A stretch of 38,721 nucleotides of DNA, from assembly GCA_022510445.1 (NCBI GenBank), contig JAFLTN010000007.1:1-38721 (forward strand), read 5' to 3'. Origin of the DNA: Muribaculaceae bacterium. GTDB lineage: Bacteria; Bacteroidota; Bacteroidia; Bacteroidales; Muribaculaceae. Positions within the stretch are counted from its first letter, which is position 1. Each line of letters starts with the position of its first letter. The translations under genes and the position numbers were made by a program. The notes beneath the pieces are model-generated. The model was not told the origin of the DNA. It did not search any database and saw only the letters and a program-made list of their open reading frames with translations. Shown in pieces: positions 28,095 through 38,721 of the stretch.

Positions 28095-29432
28095 TTAGAA
28101 AGCTCCGCTACCTGTTGTGCGTCCCTTAATACGGCCCTCTTTCATAAGACCGTCATAATGGCGCATAAGGAGATGGCCTTCAATAATTCGAAGTGTGTCA
28201 AGGATAACACCCACCATAATCAAAAGTGAAGTACCTCCGAAGAAAGCTGCGAACTGACGATTAAGCCCTACAACATGTGCAATTGCAGGTAATATAGCAA
28301 CAATACCTAAGAAAATGGAACCCGGCAATGTGATACGAGACATAATTGTGTCAAGATATTCAACAGTCGGTTTTCCCGGTTTTACACCCGGGATAAATCC
28401 ATTGTTCCTCTTCATGTCTTCAGCCATCTGAGCCGGTCTAACTGTGATTGCAGTGTAGAAGTAGGTGAAGGCCACGATCATGATGAAATATACGAGGTTA
28501 TACCAGAATCCGTAAAGGTCGGTCATCGCTCCGAAAAATCCTGAATGATCCGTTGTGAAACCAACCATAGTCACAGGTATGAACATGATAGCCTGAGCAA
28601 AGATGATAGGCATCACACCGGCAGCATTTACCTTCAGTGGAATATACTGGCGTGCACCACCATATTGACGGTTACCTTGGATTCTTTTAGCATATTGCAC
28701 CGGTACTTTTCTTGTACCCTGTACCAGGAGCACAGCACCTGCAATTACTGCAACCAGAATGATAAGTTCAACAAGGAATATAACGAGACCTCCTCCTGCA
28801 GAGTTCATGAGGCGTCCGGTGAATTCCTGTATAACCGCTTCCGGGAAACGAGCCATAATACCGATAAGGATTATAAAAGAGATACCGTTGCCAATACCTT
28901 TCTGGTCAATCCTTTCTCCAAGCCACATAATGAACATGGAGCCGGCAGCCAAGACAATAGTCATAAAGACTACGGTCCAGAAATTCATTTCTATTATGCC
29001 GCCTGCAGCCCTGACCTGATACTGGAGATTAAGCAGATAAGCCGGTCCCTGTACAAGCAGGATAAGAACAGTGAGATAACGTGTGTATTGATTAAGTTTC
29101 ATACGTCCGCTCTCACCCTCTCTCTGCATTTTCTGGAAAGCCGGTAGAACCATTCCTAAAAGCTGAATCACGATCGACGCCGTGATGTAAGGCATGATTC
29201 CAAGGGCAAATATCGAAGCCTGAGAGAATGCTCCTCCGGAGAACATGTCCAGAAGCTGCATCAATCCGTCGCTCGTGAAATTTTTCAGAGCCATAAGATC
29301 ATCGGGATTGATGCCCGGAAGGACAACATAACAACCGAAACGGTACACTATCACAAGAAGGATAGTGATACCGAGTCGTTTGCGTAGGTCATCGACACTC
29401 CAGATATTTTTTACTGTTTGTGTAAATCCCAT
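28095..29432 (-). CDS. secY: preprotein translocase subunit SecY
   Basis: Ten-TM protein; FGCYVVLPGINPDDL; LGIMPYITASIVIQLL; RDPTYPE-equivalent region; gene order between L15 and map. Confidence 0.97.
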   Translation of the reverse strand: MGFTQTVKNIWSVDDLRKRLGITILLVIVYRFGCYVVLPGINPDDLMALKNFTSDGLMQLLDMFSGGAFSQASIFALGIMPYITASIVIQLLGMVLPAFQKMQREGESGRMKLNQYTRYLTVLILLVQGPAYLLNLQYQVRAAGGIIEMNFWTVVFMTIVLAAGSMFIMWLGERIDQKGIGNGISFIILIGIMARFPEAVIQEFTGRLMNSAGGGLVIFLVELIILVAVIAGAVLLVQGTRKVPVQYAKRIQGNRQYGGARQYIPLKVNAAGVMPIIFAQAIMFIPVTMVGFTTDHSGFFGAMTDLYGFWYNLVYFIMIVAFTYFYTAITVRPAQMAEDMKRNNGFIPGVKPGKPTVEYLDTIMSRITLPGSIFLGIVAILPAIAHVVGLNRQFAAFFGGTSLLIMVGVILDTLRIIEGHLLMRHYDGLMKEGRIKGRTTGSGAF

Positions 29433-29442
29433 TTTAAATTAT

Positions 29443-29889
29443 TTAGTTTTTAGATACTGATCCTCCTGCAGCCGTAATTGCATCTTCGGCTTTCTTAGAG
29501 AACGCATCAGCATGAACTTCTATTGCTTTAGTAACAGCACCGTTACCAAGAACCTTTACAAGACATCTTTTGGGTACAAGACCGGCCTGTCTCATATCAT
29601 CGACAGTGATCTTTGCCAAATTCTGGGCTTCAGCGAGAGCCTGGAGAGCATCAAGGTTGATGGCTTTATATTCCACACGGTTGATATTTTTGAAACCGAA
29701 TTTGGGAACTCTACGCTGCAACGGCATCTGACCGCCTTCAAAACCGATCTTGCGTTTGTAGCCGGAACGTGATTTAGCGCCCTTATGACCTCTTGTAGAT
29801 GTTCCGCCGGTACCGGCTCCCGGACCGCGGCCTACTCTTTTGTTCTTTTTGTTGCTGCCGGGTGCCGGCTTAAGATTATGTAATTCCAT
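29443..29889 (-). CDS. rplO: 50S ribosomal protein L15
   Basis: MELHNLKPAPGSNKKNKRVGRGPGAGTGGTSTRGHKGAKSRSGYKRKIGFEGGQMPLQRRVPKFGF; an alternative in-frame ATG at 29904 overlaps the rpmD stop. Confidence 0.96.
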   Translation of the reverse strand: MELHNLKPAPGSNKKNKRVGRGPGAGTGGTSTRGHKGAKSRSGYKRKIGFEGGQMPLQRRVPKFGFKNINRVEYKAINLDALQALAEAQNLAKITVDDMRQAGLVPKRCLVKVLGNGAVTKAIEVHADAFSKKAEDAITAAGGSVSKN

Positions 29890-29903
29890 TGTGTGTTCTT
29901 TCA

Positions 29904-30083
29904 TTAAAGTTTAGTCACTTCCACAAGATGATGCACAGCCTTGATCATTCCTCTGATTGAGGGACAATCTTCATGCACCACTGTATGATTCATCTTCCTG
30001 AGACCGAGGGCATCGAGAGTGCGTTTCTGCACTGCCGGGCAATTGATTCGGCTCTTAATCTGTTTGATTGCTATCTGTGCCAT
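29904..30083 (-). CDS. rpmD: 50S ribosomal protein L30
   Basis: My translation: MAQIAIKQIKSRINCPAVQKRTLDALGLRKMNHTVVHEDCPSIRGMIKAVHHLVEVTKL*; absent from ORF track. Confidence 0.95.
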   Translation of the reverse strand: MAQIAIKQIKSRINCPAVQKRTLDALGLRKMNHTVVHEDCPSIRGMIKAVHHLVEVTKL

Positions 30084-30094
30084 TTCTGTTTCAA

Positions 30095-30613
30095 TTAGCC
30101 GTTAAACACTTTTTCTACCGATATACCTCTACCCTTTGCGATCTCAGCCGGGCTTCTCATCTCACCAAGCGCTTCAATAGTCGCCTTCACAAGGTTGTGA
30201 GGGTTGGATGAACCTTTACTCTTGGCAAGCACGTCTTTAATGCCGGCACTTTCAAGAACCGCACGCATAGCACCACCGGCTTTTACTCCGGTACCTTCTG
30301 ACGCTGGCTTCAGGAATATTCTTGAGCCGCCGAATTTAGCGTTTTGTTCGTGAGGGATAGTACCGTTATGAACCGGAACTCTGATAAGGTTTTTCTTAGC
30401 AGCTTCAACGCCTTTTGCTATAGCTGCTGTCACTTCATTAGCTTTTCCGAGTCCCCAACCGATAACACCGTCTTCATTTCCAACAACTACAATTGCTGCA
30501 AAACTGAAGGCACGTCCACCTTTAGTTACTTTAGTAACCCTATTGATGGCAACCAACCGGTCTTTCAGTTCCAAGTCGTTTGTTGACTTTACTCTATTAT
30601 TTCTTTTTGCCAT
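30095..30613 (-). CDS. rpsE: 30S ribosomal protein S5
   Basis: [48 protein letters not shown]. Confidence 0.98.
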   Translation of the reverse strand: MAKRNNRVKSTNDLELKDRLVAINRVTKVTKGGRAFSFAAIVVVGNEDGVIGWGLGKANEVTAAIAKGVEAAKKNLIRVPVHNGTIPHEQNAKFGGSRIFLKPASEGTGVKAGGAMRAVLESAGIKDVLAKSKGSSNPHNLVKATIEALGEMRSPAEIAKGRGISVEKVFNG

Positions 30614-30620
30614 GACCTAA

Positions 30621-30962
30621 TTAAAATTTAAGACCGGCCTCGCGTGCTGCATCGGCCAATGATTTAACCCTGCCATGAAAGAGATAACCGTTTCTGTCAA
30701 AGACAACCTGAGTTATGCCTTTATCTATGGCTTTCTTTGCAATATCTGCACCCACTTTGGCTGCAATTTCAGTCTTGGTGCCACCTTCCATACCTTTAGA
30801 AGATGAAGCGACCAATGTATTTCCGGCCAAGTCGTCGATTATCTGTACATAAATGGCCTTATTGCTACGGAAAACGCTCATACGCGGACGTTCGGCAGTA
30901 CCCGAAATCTTACCGCGGATGCGAGTTTTGATTTTATTTCTTCTTGCTATCTTAGATACCAT
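30621..30962 (-). CDS. rplR: 50S ribosomal protein L18
   Basis: [31 protein letters not shown]...[28 protein letters not shown]. Confidence 0.98.
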   Translation of the reverse strand: MVSKIARRNKIKTRIRGKISGTAERPRMSVFRSNKAIYVQIIDDLAGNTLVASSSKGMEGGTKTEIAAKVGADIAKKAIDKGITQVVFDRNGYLFHGRVKSLADAAREAGLKF

Positions 30963-30979
30963 AGTCTTCCTTATTTTAA

Positions 30980-31534
30980 TTATTTAGCATTAGCCGACTT
31001 GCCGGACTTACGTCTGATAACTTCACCGACAAACTTGATACCTTTACCCTTATAAGGCTCAGGCTTACGCAATGAGCGGATCTTTGCACACACTTGTCCT
31101 AAAAGTTGTTTATCCGAACTTTCGAGGATAATAAGCGGATTTTTGTTCCTCTCAGATTTGGCTTCTACTTTTACTTCCGGCGGAAGCTTGATATAGATAG
31201 CATGTGAATAGCCTAATGAAAGTTCGAGAACCTGACCGGTAGCATTAGCTCTGTAACCTACACCAACAAGCTCCAATTCTTTCTTGTAGCCTTCTGAAAC
31301 ACCAACCACCATATTGTGAATCAATGCTCTGTAGAGGCCATGCATGGCTCTGTTCTCTCTGGAATCGTCCGGACGTTTGATTTCCAGATGATTACCTTCC
31401 TGTTCGATAGTGATGGCAGGATTAATTTCCTGAGACAACACGCCTTTCGGACCTTTTACTGTCACAACGTTGTCTTTTACCTGTACTGTTACGCCTGCAG
31501 GTATCTCTATGGGTGCTTTACCTATTCTTGACAT
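30980..31534 (-). CDS. rplF: 50S ribosomal protein L6
   Basis: [31 protein letters not shown]...[25 protein letters not shown]. Confidence 0.98.
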   Translation of the reverse strand: MSRIGKAPIEIPAGVTVQVKDNVVTVKGPKGVLSQEINPAITIEQEGNHLEIKRPDDSRENRAMHGLYRALIHNMVVGVSEGYKKELELVGVGYRANATGQVLELSLGYSHAIYIKLPPEVKVEAKSERNKNPLIILESSDKQLLGQVCAKIRSLRKPEPYKGKGIKFVGEVIRRKSGKSANAK

Positions 31535-31552
31535 ATCGATTACCTCCTTTGA

Positions 31553-31951
31553 TTAATAAACGTAACATAAAACTTCACCACCGATCTTGCGTGCCTTAGC
31601 TTCCTTATTGGTCATTACTCCCTGGGGAGTTGTAAGGATTGCGATACCGAGGCCATTCAAAACACGAGGCATATCCTTGTAGCCGGTGTATTGACGTAAT
31701 CCCGGTCGGGAAACACGCTGTAAGTCTTTGATTGCGCTTACATTGTCAACAGGGTCATATTTAAGCGCTATTTTGATTGTACCCGATGGAGTGGGACCTT
31801 CAATGAACTTATAGTTCAAGATGTAACCCTGTTCAAAGAGGATCTTAGTGATCTCTTTCTTCATTTTCGATGACGGGATGTCAACCACACGGTGTCCCGC
31901 GCGGATGGCATTCCTCACTCTTGTCAAATAATCTGCAATTGGATCTGTCAT
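31553..31951 (-). CDS. rpsH: 30S ribosomal protein S8
   Basis: MTDPIADYLTRVRNAIRAGHRVVDIPSSKMKKEI...GLGIAILTTPQGVMTNKEAKARKIGGEVLCYVY. Confidence 0.98.
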   Translation of the reverse strand: MTDPIADYLTRVRNAIRAGHRVVDIPSSKMKKEITKILFEQGYILNYKFIEGPTPSGTIKIALKYDPVDNVSAIKDLQRVSRPGLRQYTGYKDMPRVLNGLGIAILTTPQGVMTNKEAKARKIGGEVLCYVY

Positions 31952-32014
31952 CTTTTTTGATTGTTAAATTGATTCAGATTTTCCGAACAATATTTAATTC
32001 TCTCTATATAAATT

Positions 32015-32317
32015 TTACCAGCTTGCTTTCTTAACACCGGGGATAAGACCGGCAGAAGCCATTTCGCGGAACACTATCCTGGAGATACCGAATTGTCTCA
32101 TATATCCCTTGGGACGTCCTGTCATTGAGCAACGGTTGTGAAGACGCACTTTAGAAGCATTTTTTGGAAGCTTCTGCAACTTGGCCAATGCTTCATAATC
32201 GATATTGCCGTCGGCATCAGCAAGGGCAGCTTTCTTTAAGGCAGCTTTCTTTGCGGCGTATTTCTCAACCATTTTCCGGCGCTTCACTTCGCGCGCCTTC
32301 ATTGATTCCTTTGCCAT
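32015..32317 (-). CDS. rpsN: 30S ribosomal protein S14 (long, zinc-independent type)
   Basis: [20 protein letters not shown]...[42 protein letters not shown]; no CxxC. Confidence 0.97.
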   Translation of the reverse strand: MAKESMKAREVKRRKMVEKYAAKKAALKKAALADADGNIDYEALAKLQKLPKNASKVRLHNRCSMTGRPKGYMRQFGISRIVFREMASAGLIPGVKKASW

Positions 32318-32322
32318 ATCTA

Positions 32323-32871
32323 TTAATTTTCTCTTTTGAATGGGAGACCGAATTTCTTAAGGAGTGCGAATCCTTCTTCATCAGTGGGAGCTGATGTTAC
32401 GAAGGTGATGTTCATACCCTGAAGTTTCGGAACATTATCAATATTAATTTCCGGGAAGATTATCTGTTCGGTGATACCGAGAGTATAGTTACCTCTTCCG
32501 TCAAGTTTAGAATTAATACCCTTGAAGTCACGGATACGAGGGAGAGCCACTCTTACGAGACGTTCCAGGAATTCATACATTTTATCCTTACGGAGAGTCA
32601 CCATGGCACCGATCGGCATTTTCTTTCTTAACTTAAAGTTAGAAATATCCTTCTTGGAAAGAGTAGGAACTGCCTTTTGGCCGGTGATCGCAGTGAGTTC
32701 ATTGAGAGCAGTCTCAATAATCTTCTTATCCTGGGTAGCACCGCCAAGACCCTGGTTGATAACAATCTTCTCCAGCTTAGGAACCTGCATCACGCTGGAA
32801 TAATTAAATTCCTTCTGAAGTTCGGGAACAATGTTCTCCTTATATTCTTTTTCGAGTGTTGTCTTGCTCAT
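32323..32871 (-). CDS. rplE: 50S ribosomal protein L5
   Basis: [60 protein letters not shown]... Confidence 0.98.
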   Translation of the reverse strand: MSKTTLEKEYKENIVPELQKEFNYSSVMQVPKLEKIVINQGLGGATQDKKIIETALNELTAITGQKAVPTLSKKDISNFKLRKKMPIGAMVTLRKDKMYEFLERLVRVALPRIRDFKGINSKLDGRGNYTLGITEQIIFPEINIDNVPKLQGMNITFVTSAPTDEEGFALLKKFGLPFKREN

Positions 32872-33191
32872 GACTTAATCTCCTCTCCTGATTTCTTTGA
32901 ATAACGTACAAGTTTCCCGGCATCATTACGTCTTCTACCTATACGGGTAGGCTTACCGGTCTTGGGGTCAACCACATTTAGATTAGAGATGTCAACCGGG
33001 GCTTCCATCTTTACAATACCACCCTGAGGATGTTTTGCATTAGGTTTCATGCTCTTTGAGATGATATTGACACCCTCTACAAGTGCCTTATGCTTTTTAA
33101 CAAGCATTTCAAGCACTCTACCGGTCTTACCTTTGTCGTCACCGGTATTGACATAGACTATGTCGCCCTTTCTGATATGAAATTTTGCCAT
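32868..33191 (-). CDS. rplX: 50S ribosomal protein L24
   Basis: [29 protein letters not shown]...[30 protein letters not shown]; the longer ORF start at 33242 would overlap rplN. Confidence 0.96.
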   Translation of the reverse strand: MAKFHIRKGDIVYVNTGDDKGKTGRVLEMLVKKHKALVEGVNIISKSMKPNAKHPQGGIVKMEAPVDISNLNVVDPKTGKPTRIGRRRNDAGKLVRYSKKSGEEIKS

Positions 33192-33213
33192 TTTTCTGTT
33201 TCTTTTTAAAAGA

Positions 33214-33579
33214 TTAAAGAACTTCAGGCGCGAGCGAAACAATCTTCATGTTGGTGTTACGAAGCTCGCGAGCCACAGGACCAAAAATACGGGTACCGCG
33301 GATTTCACCGGCATTATTTAATAACACACAAGCATTGTCGTCAAAACGGATATAACTACCGTCAGGGCGGCGCACCTCTTTCTTAGTACGAACTACTACA
33401 GCCTTGGAAACTGTACCTTTCTTAACATCAGATGAAGGAATGGTGCTCTTCACTGTCACCACTATAATATCACCTACTGATGCATATCTGCGGCCTGTAC
33501 CGCCAAGTACATGAATACAGAGAACCTCTTTGGCTCCACTGTTGTCTGCTACCGTGAGTCGTGATTCAGCCTGTATCAT
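33214..33579 (-). CDS. rplN: 50S ribosomal protein L14
   Basis: [44 protein letters not shown]...[26 protein letters not shown]. Confidence 0.98.
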   Translation of the reverse strand: MIQAESRLTVADNSGAKEVLCIHVLGGTGRRYASVGDIIVVTVKSTIPSSDVKKGTVSKAVVVRTKKEVRRPDGSYIRFDDNACVLLNNAGEIRGTRIFGPVARELRNTNMKIVSLAPEVL

Positions 33580-33581
33580 AA

Positions 33582-33842
33582 TTACTTAACTTTTTCGATT
33601 ATTTCTACGAGTCTCCATCTCTTTGTTTTGCTCAGAGGACGGGTCTCCATTAATCTCACTGTATCACCGATTGAACATTCGTTCTTTTCATCGTGGGCGT
33701 GATACTTCTTTGTTTTATTTACAAACTTGCCGTAGATCGGGTGTTTTTCTTTCCACTTGATCTCGACTGTGATGGTCTTGTCGCACTTATTGCTTGATAC
33801 GACACCAATCCTCTCTTTTCTCAAATGACGTTTTTCTTCCAT
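33582..33842 (-). CDS. rpsQ: 30S ribosomal protein S17
   Basis: [74 protein letters not shown]. Confidence 0.98.
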   Translation of the reverse strand: MEEKRHLRKERIGVVSSNKCDKTITVEIKWKEKHPIYGKFVNKTKKYHAHDEKNECSIGDTVRLMETRPLSKTKRWRLVEIIEKVK

Positions 33843-33861
33843 CTTTTTCTTAAATTAAGGA

Positions 33862-34083
33862 TTAATTCTCTGCGGGAGCTGAAGCTTTCTGAGCTTCGAG
33901 TTCCTTTAAGCGCAACACAGTCTTCAAGCGGGCAATTTGACGGCGATCTTTTGTAATTTTCGCCGGATTGTCGATGGGAGAGATCGCGTGCGCTACTTTC
34001 AATTCACGATAAGCCTTCTCGCTCGCCTCTATCTGGGCGCGCAATTCCGGAATGCTTAATTCCTTGATTTCTTCCTTTTTCAT
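33862..34083 (-). CDS. rpmC: 50S ribosomal protein L29
   Basis: MKKEEIKELSIPELRAQIEASEKAYRELKVAHAISPIDNPAKITKDRRQIARLKTVLRLKEL. Confidence 0.96.
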   Translation of the reverse strand: MKKEEIKELSIPELRAQIEASEKAYRELKVAHAISPIDNPAKITKDRRQIARLKTVLRLKELEAQKASAPAEN

Positions 34084-34111
34084 TGTTTAAATATCTAATT
34101 GATAATCTCTT

Positions 34112-34543
34112 TTATACGTTCTGGCTTGCGTCGTAGTCACGTCTAACCACAAATTTAGTAGTGACCGGAAGCTTCTGAGCGGCAAGTCTCAACGCCTCTT
34201 TAGCGATATCGTATGGAACACCTTCCACTTCAATGAGAATACGTCCCGGAGTTACAGGTGCTACGAAACCTTCAGGATTACCTTTACCTTTACCCATGCG
34301 GACTTCTGCCGGTTTCTTTGTAATGGGCTTGTCAGGGAAAATTCTGATCCAGATCTGGCCCTGACGTTGCATATGTCTTGTGACTGCTACACGGGCTGCT
34401 TCAATCTGACGACCTGTAATCCATTTTGATTCGAGGGTCTTAATGCCGAAAGAACCGAACGCAAGCTGGTGACCCCTCTGGGCCTCCCCTTTCATACGTC
34501 CCTTTTGCGAACGACGATATTTGGTTTTCTTTGGTTGTAACAT
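34112..34543 (-). CDS. rplP: 50S ribosomal protein L16
   Basis: [88 protein letters not shown]. Confidence 0.98.
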   Translation of the reverse strand: MLQPKKTKYRRSQKGRMKGEAQRGHQLAFGSFGIKTLESKWITGRQIEAARVAVTRHMQRQGQIWIRIFPDKPITKKPAEVRMGKGKGNPEGFVAPVTPGRILIEVEGVPYDIAKEALRLAAQKLPVTTKFVVRRDYDASQNV

Positions 34544-34557
34544 TCTTCTAAGTCAAA

Positions 34558-35289
34558 TTAGCGGTTGTTGTTCTTCTTGTTTCTGAATCCACCTTTACGG
34601 TTTCCTCCTTGTGCACGTGAAGTTTCCTTCTGTCCTATTGCATAGGAAGGAGTAAGTTCTTTTTTACCATAAACTTCGCCACGGCAAATCCAAACTTTTA
34701 TACCAATGATACCGACCTTGGTGAGAGCCTCAACCATAGCATAGTCGATGTCGGCACGCAGAGTGTGAAGAGGAGTTCTTCCTTCTTTGAACATTTCGGA
34801 ACGAGCCATTTCAGCTCCGTTCAATCTTCCGCTCACCTGTACCTTGATACCTTCGGCACCCATTCTCATGGTGCTTGCGATAGCCATCTTGACTGCTCTT
34901 CTGTAAGCCACTTTGTTCTCAATCTGACGAGCTATGTTGGTAGCCACGATTTCAGCATCAAGTTCCGGCCTTTTAATTTCATGGATATTGATCTGAATAT
35001 CTTTATCAGTCAGCTTCTTCAAAGCATCCTTAAGGATATCCACATCTTTACCACCCTTTCCGATCACCATACCGGGACGGCTTGTGCAGATTGTCACGGT
35101 GACGTTCTTCAAGGTTCTTTCAATAATTATCTTAGACACGCTTGACTTTGCCAGACGGGTGCGGAGATACTTACGGATAACGGAATCTTCAAGAAGAGTT
35201 TCACCGTATTTCTTACCTCCGAACCAGTTTGAGTCCCAACCGCGGATCACACCAAGACGGTTGCTGATTGGATTTACTTTCTGTCCCAT
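34558..35289 (-). CDS. rpsC: 30S ribosomal protein S3
   Basis: [64 protein letters not shown]. Confidence 0.98.
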   Translation of the reverse strand: MGQKVNPISNRLGVIRGWDSNWFGGKKYGETLLEDSVIRKYLRTRLAKSSVSKIIIERTLKNVTVTICTSRPGMVIGKGGKDVDILKDALKKLTDKDIQINIHEIKRPELDAEIVATNIARQIENKVAYRRAVKMAIASTMRMGAEGIKVQVSGRLNGAEMARSEMFKEGRTPLHTLRADIDYAMVEALTKVGIIGIKVWICRGEVYGKKELTPSYAIGQKETSRAQGGNRKGGFRNKKNNNR

Positions 35290-35302
35290 CTTTTAAAGCT
35301 TA

Positions 35303-35698
35303 TTAATTGTTTTTCGTGTCGACATACAAAGTCACGTGATTAGAACGTTTTCTGATTCTGTAGCCTCTACCCTGTGGAGCCGGACGGAGACGTTTGAGCA
35401 TCGGAGCGCAGTCAACAAAGACTGTCTTTACATAAAGCTCGTCAGCTTCAGCCTTACGTTCATTTTTTTGTTCCCAGTTTGCAATTGCAGAGCGAAGCAG
35501 TTTTTCCACTCTTCTTGCTGCCTCCTTATTGGAGAACTTGAGGATACCGAGAGCCTTGAAAGCCTCCTGACCTCTGATCATATCAACCACGAGGCGCATC
35601 TTGCGGGGAGACGAAGGCACATTATGCAGCTTAGCAAAGTATTGGCTCTTGCGAGCCTCTTTAATGGCGTCGGCTGCTTGTCTTTTTCTTACACCCAT
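35303..35698 (-). CDS. rplV: 50S ribosomal protein L22
   Basis: [55 protein letters not shown]...[20 protein letters not shown]. Confidence 0.98.
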   Translation of the reverse strand: MGVRKRQAADAIKEARKSQYFAKLHNVPSSPRKMRLVVDMIRGQEAFKALGILKFSNKEAARRVEKLLRSAIANWEQKNERKAEADELYVKTVFVDCAPMLKRLRPAPQGRGYRIRKRSNHVTLYVDTKNN

Positions 35699-35748
35699 TG
35701 TAAATTACTTTCTGTTTTTTAGACTTTAATTATCGCGTTTTGACGCCA

Positions 35749-36018
35749 TTATTTCTTTTTATTTCCGGCATGGCCACGGAAGGTTCTTGTCGGGGCAAAC
35801 TCCCCTAACTTATGACCTACCATATTTTCAGTGACATAAACCGGTATGAATTTGTTTCCGTTATGAACCGCGAAAGTGTGGCCTACGAAATCAGGAGATA
35901 TCATGGAGGCGCGGCTCCAAGTCTTTATAACTGACTTTTTCCCGCTTGCGTCCATATCAGCTACCTTCTTTTCAAGCTTAACACTAATGAAGGGTCCTTT
36001 CTTAAGCGAACGACTCAT
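35749..36018 (-). CDS. rpsS: 30S ribosomal protein S19
   Basis: [19 protein letters not shown]...[59 protein letters not shown]. Confidence 0.98.
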   Translation of the reverse strand: MSRSLKKGPFISVKLEKKVADMDASGKKSVIKTWSRASMISPDFVGHTFAVHNGNKFIPVYVTENMVGHKLGEFAPTRTFRGHAGNKKK

Positions 36019-36040
36019 ATCTGTCTTCTTTTAATCAAAT

Positions 36041-36910
36041 TTATTTTTTCCTTCTCTCAATGATATACTTCGAAGAATGTTTCTTCGGTGAGCGAGTCTT
36101 GAGACCCTTAGCATACAAACCTGTACGTGAACGCGGGTGACCTCCTGACTGACGACCTTCACCACCTCCCATCGGGTGGTCATGAGGATTCATAACAACA
36201 CCACGGTTATGAGGTCTACGGCCTAACCAGCGTGAACGTCCTGCCTTACCGCTCTGTTCGAGTGCATGGTCTGAATTGCCGACAACACCTATAGTGGCAC
36301 GGCATGTGAGCAACACCTTACGGGTCTCGCCTGAAGGCAATTTGATTATCGCATAGTCACCTTCTCTTGATGTGAGCTGAGCGAAAGTTCCGGCTGAACG
36401 AGCCATTACAGCTCCCTGACCTGGACGCAATTCTATGCAGTGGATAAGAGTACCTACAGGGATATTAGCCAAAGGAAGTGTGTTACCTACTTCCGGAGCC
36501 ACATCTGCACCGCTCATAACTGTCTGGCCTACTTCGAGACCATTAGGAGCGATCATATAAGCCTTTTCTCCATCCTTATAGTATAGAAGCGCGATTCTTG
36601 CAGAACGGTTAGGATCATATTCTATTGTCTTTACCGTTGCCGGAACTCCGTCTTTATTCCTTTTAAAGTCTATCAGACGCAATTTTCTCTTATGTCCACC
36701 TCCACGATAACGCACTGAAAGCTGTCCTGAAGTGTTACGTCCACCGGTGGAACGTTTCCCGGCTGTAAGAGATTTCTCTGGTGTGATCTTTGATACTTTC
36801 TTCACAGAGGCAGTGCCGTCGCTATTTGTTACAGCGATCTCATTGCGGAACACACCAATAACCTTGTGTCTTTGCCCGGGTGTAACGGGCTTGAATTTCT
36901 TTACTGCCAT
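36041..36910 (-). CDS. rplB: 50S ribosomal protein L2
   Basis: [18 protein letters not shown]...[31 protein letters not shown]...[39 protein letters not shown]. Confidence 0.98.
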   Translation of the reverse strand: MAVKKFKPVTPGQRHKVIGVFRNEIAVTNSDGTASVKKVSKITPEKSLTAGKRSTGGRNTSGQLSVRYRGGGHKRKLRLIDFKRNKDGVPATVKTIEYDPNRSARIALLYYKDGEKAYMIAPNGLEVGQTVMSGADVAPEVGNTLPLANIPVGTLIHCIELRPGQGAVMARSAGTFAQLTSREGDYAIIKLPSGETRKVLLTCRATIGVVGNSDHALEQSGKAGRSRWLGRRPHNRGVVMNPHDHPMGGGEGRQSGGHPRSRTGLYAKGLKTRSPKKHSSKYIIERRKK

Positions 36911-36915
36911 TTCTA

Positions 36916-37206
36916 TTAAATGTTGCTAAAATAGTCAATCTTCTGTCCTTCGGCCACTGTTACGTAGGCTTTTTTGAAACTCGGTTTCTGACCCTTTATG
37001 AGGCCCCCTTTTGTCCAGCGCTGTTTTCTTTTTCCTGCATAGAGAGCAGTGTTCACTTTAACTACGCGAACATTATAAAGCTTTTCAACGATATCCTTAA
37101 TCTGGAATTTATTAGCCTCAGGAGAAACTGCGAAAGTATAGCAATTTTGCTTATCACTGTAAGCGTTGGCCTTCTCTGTCACGATAGGTCTGATTTCTAT
37201 TTCCAT
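36916..37206 (-). CDS. rplW: 50S ribosomal protein L23
   Basis: [49 protein letters not shown]. Confidence 0.97.
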   Translation of the reverse strand: MEIEIRPIVTEKANAYSDKQNCYTFAVSPEANKFQIKDIVEKLYNVRVVKVNTALYAGKRKQRWTKGGLIKGQKPSFKKAYVTVAEGQKIDYFSNI

Positions 37207-37224
37207 GTCTGTTTCTCTTTGAAG

Positions 37225-37860
37225 TTAGAAATTCTCGTTAATTAATTCTACGCTTCCCTCGGTCATAAGAATTGCATCCGTGTTAAGAACGCTGTAAGCA
37301 TTCAGATCCTTAGCCTGCATCATCATGGCATTGGGTACGTTGCGAACTGAAAGAAGGAGGTTATCGTCATAACCGTTCATCACAAGAAGAGTTTTCTTTG
37401 TTTCCACCTTAAAGCTCTTCGCAATTTTCATCCAGTCTTTGGTGCATGGTTTGTCGAAGCTGAAGTTTTCAACTACGATGATCTCACCTTTTCCCGACTT
37501 GGCTGTCAAAGCGATCTTACGTGCAAGTTGTTTCATCTTCTTGTTAAGCTTGGTGCGATAGTCTCTCGGACGCGGACCAAACACGCGGCCTCCACCTTTA
37601 AGAAGAGGTGAGTTGATATCACCACGACGAGCACCGCCACCACCTTTTTGACGGCCAAGCTTTTTAGTAGATCCGGAAACTTCACTTCTTTCCTTGCTCT
37701 TGTGAGTGCCTTGACGTTGGTTGCCCAAATACTGTTTAATATCAAGATAAAGGGTATGATCCGCGTTGCCTTCGGTCAAGTCCCGGCCAAACACCTCATC
37801 GTTAAGAGTTACCTTACGTCCGGTGTCTTCTCCTTTAATGTTATATACTGCTGCTTCCAT
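37225..37860 (-). CDS. rplD: 50S ribosomal protein L4
   Basis: NIKGEDTGRKVTLNDEVFG...YLGNQRQGTHKSKERSEVSGSTKKLGRQKGGGGARRGDINSPLLKGGGRVFGPRPRDY. Confidence 0.98.
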   Translation of the reverse strand: MEAAVYNIKGEDTGRKVTLNDEVFGRDLTEGNADHTLYLDIKQYLGNQRQGTHKSKERSEVSGSTKKLGRQKGGGGARRGDINSPLLKGGGRVFGPRPRDYRTKLNKKMKQLARKIALTAKSGKGEIIVVENFSFDKPCTKDWMKIAKSFKVETKKTLLVMNGYDDNLLLSVRNVPNAMMMQAKDLNAYSVLNTDAILMTEGSVELINENF

Positions 37861-38477
37861 TATTTCTCAACCAAAACAATTGAACCTTTATGGCCTGGTA
37901 TCGACCCTTTGATTACTAACAGATTGTGTTCAGGAAGAACCTTAATCACCTGAAGATTCTGAACTGTGACACGGTCATTGCCCATATGGCCTGCCATGCG
38001 AAGTCCCTTGAACACTTTTGCGGGATAAGAACATGCACCGATAGAACCCGGAGCACGGAGCCTGTTATGCTGACCATGAGTTTGCTGGCCAACACCGCCG
38101 AATCCATGACGTTTAACAACACCTTGGAAACCTTTACCTTTGCTTGTGCCGATCACATCGACAAATCCACCCTCCTGGAATAAATCAACTGTGAGGGTGC
38201 TTCCAAGCTCCGGTGTGGTTTCAAACGATTTGAACTCAGCCAAGTGTCTCTTGGGGGTCACTCCTGCCTTGGCAAAATGTCCTGCCTCCGGCTTGCTGGT
38301 GTGTTTTTCTTTTTTATCTTCAAAACCAACCTGCACGGCTTCATAACCGTCTTTCTCAACGGTCTTCAGCTGAGTGACAACACAAGGACCAACTTCGATA
38401 ACAGTGCACGGAATATTTTTTCCGTCGGCACTGAAAACGGATGTCATTCCGATTTTCTTTCCTAATAATCCTGGCAT
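37860..38477 (-). CDS. rplC: 50S ribosomal protein L3
   Basis: [39 protein letters not shown]...[62 protein letters not shown]. Confidence 0.98.
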   Translation of the reverse strand: MPGLLGKKIGMTSVFSADGKNIPCTVIEVGPCVVTQLKTVEKDGYEAVQVGFEDKKEKHTSKPEAGHFAKAGVTPKRHLAEFKSFETTPELGSTLTVDLFQEGGFVDVIGTSKGKGFQGVVKRHGFGGVGQQTHGQHNRLRAPGSIGACSYPAKVFKGLRMAGHMGNDRVTVQNLQVIKVLPEHNLLVIKGSIPGHKGSIVLVEK

Positions 38478-38506
38478 TTCTTTAATGGTTTAAAACTATT
38501 TTTCTA

Positions 38507-38527
38507 TTGCCGGAATTTATCCGGCAA
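38507..38527 (-). other. perfect hairpin in the rpsJ-rplC intergenic gap
   Basis: TTGCCGGA-ATTTA-TCCGGCAA, 8-bp perfect stem; no U-tract directly after it on the transcribed minus strand. Confidence 0.6.
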
Positions 38528-38539
38528 AAATTTCTCTGA

Positions 38540-38721
38540 TTATACTTTAATGCTGACGTCTACGCCACTTGGCAATTCCAACTTCATCAAAGCATCTACT
38601 GTTTTGGTTGTAGAGCTATAGATGTCTATGAGTCTCTGATAAGAAGAGAGCTGGAACTGCTCACGGCTTTTCTTATTCACGAAAGTTGAACGGTTAACCG
38701 TGAAAATACGCTTGTGTGTTG
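38540..38721 (-). CDS. rpsJ: 30S ribosomal protein S10, C-terminal part (5' end beyond window)
   Basis: My translation from the right edge: [59 protein letters not shown]. Confidence 0.96.
   Translation of the reverse strand, partial: THKRIFTVNRSTFVNKKSREQFQLSSYQRLIDIYSSTTKTVDALMKLELPSGVDVSIKV

Noticed and set aside
28545-29147. 200-aa + strand ORF
   Set aside because: Fully antisense to secY, whose protein is unambiguous; composition reflects the reverse frame of a membrane-protein gene, with no recognisable domain.
1-38721. CRISPR arrays, tRNA/rRNA genes, transposase or integrase genes, phage genes
   Set aside because: None recognised while reading the sequence and ORF translations; gaps are short and accounted for by promoters, terminators or structured leaders. 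A tRNAscan/CRISPR search was not run.

Overview
This window looks like Bacteroidales-type chromosome (inferred from gene order, the L36/S14/L17 types and TAnnTTTG promoter motifs). From the left it contains: the 3' end of a Gly/Ser/Thr-rich carbohydrate-binding-domain-like protein (+); an SDR oxidoreductase and a secreted alpha/beta hydrolase (-); and a tightly packed minus-strand nucleotide-sugar operon, ugd > FucP-like MFS > compact nucleotidyltransferase/GHMP-kinase fusion > gmd > DegT aminotransferase > fcl. Next come hemW (-), an EF-G paralogue on + whose G3 catalytic His is Ala, an alpha-glucan phosphorylase plus a GT3-like (eukaryote-type) glycogen synthase (-), a Bax-inhibitor-1 family protein, argS, an HU-family gene, a DUF3109-type Cys-rich protein (+) and a PLD-type cardiolipin synthase (-). 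The right third is the complete minus-strand S10-spc-alpha ribosomal operon from a partial rpsJ to rplQ, including rpmD and rpmJ, which the ORF track missed because of their size. I see no phage, CRISPR, tRNA or rRNA. The best leads are the predicted GTPase-deficient EF-G2, the 'mini-Fkp' NTase-GHMP kinase fusion coupled by an ATGA overlap to a sugar transporter, the aminotransferase placed between gmd and fcl, and a structured non-coding gap between rpsK and rpsD. No database searches were possible; family calls rest on motif recognition.
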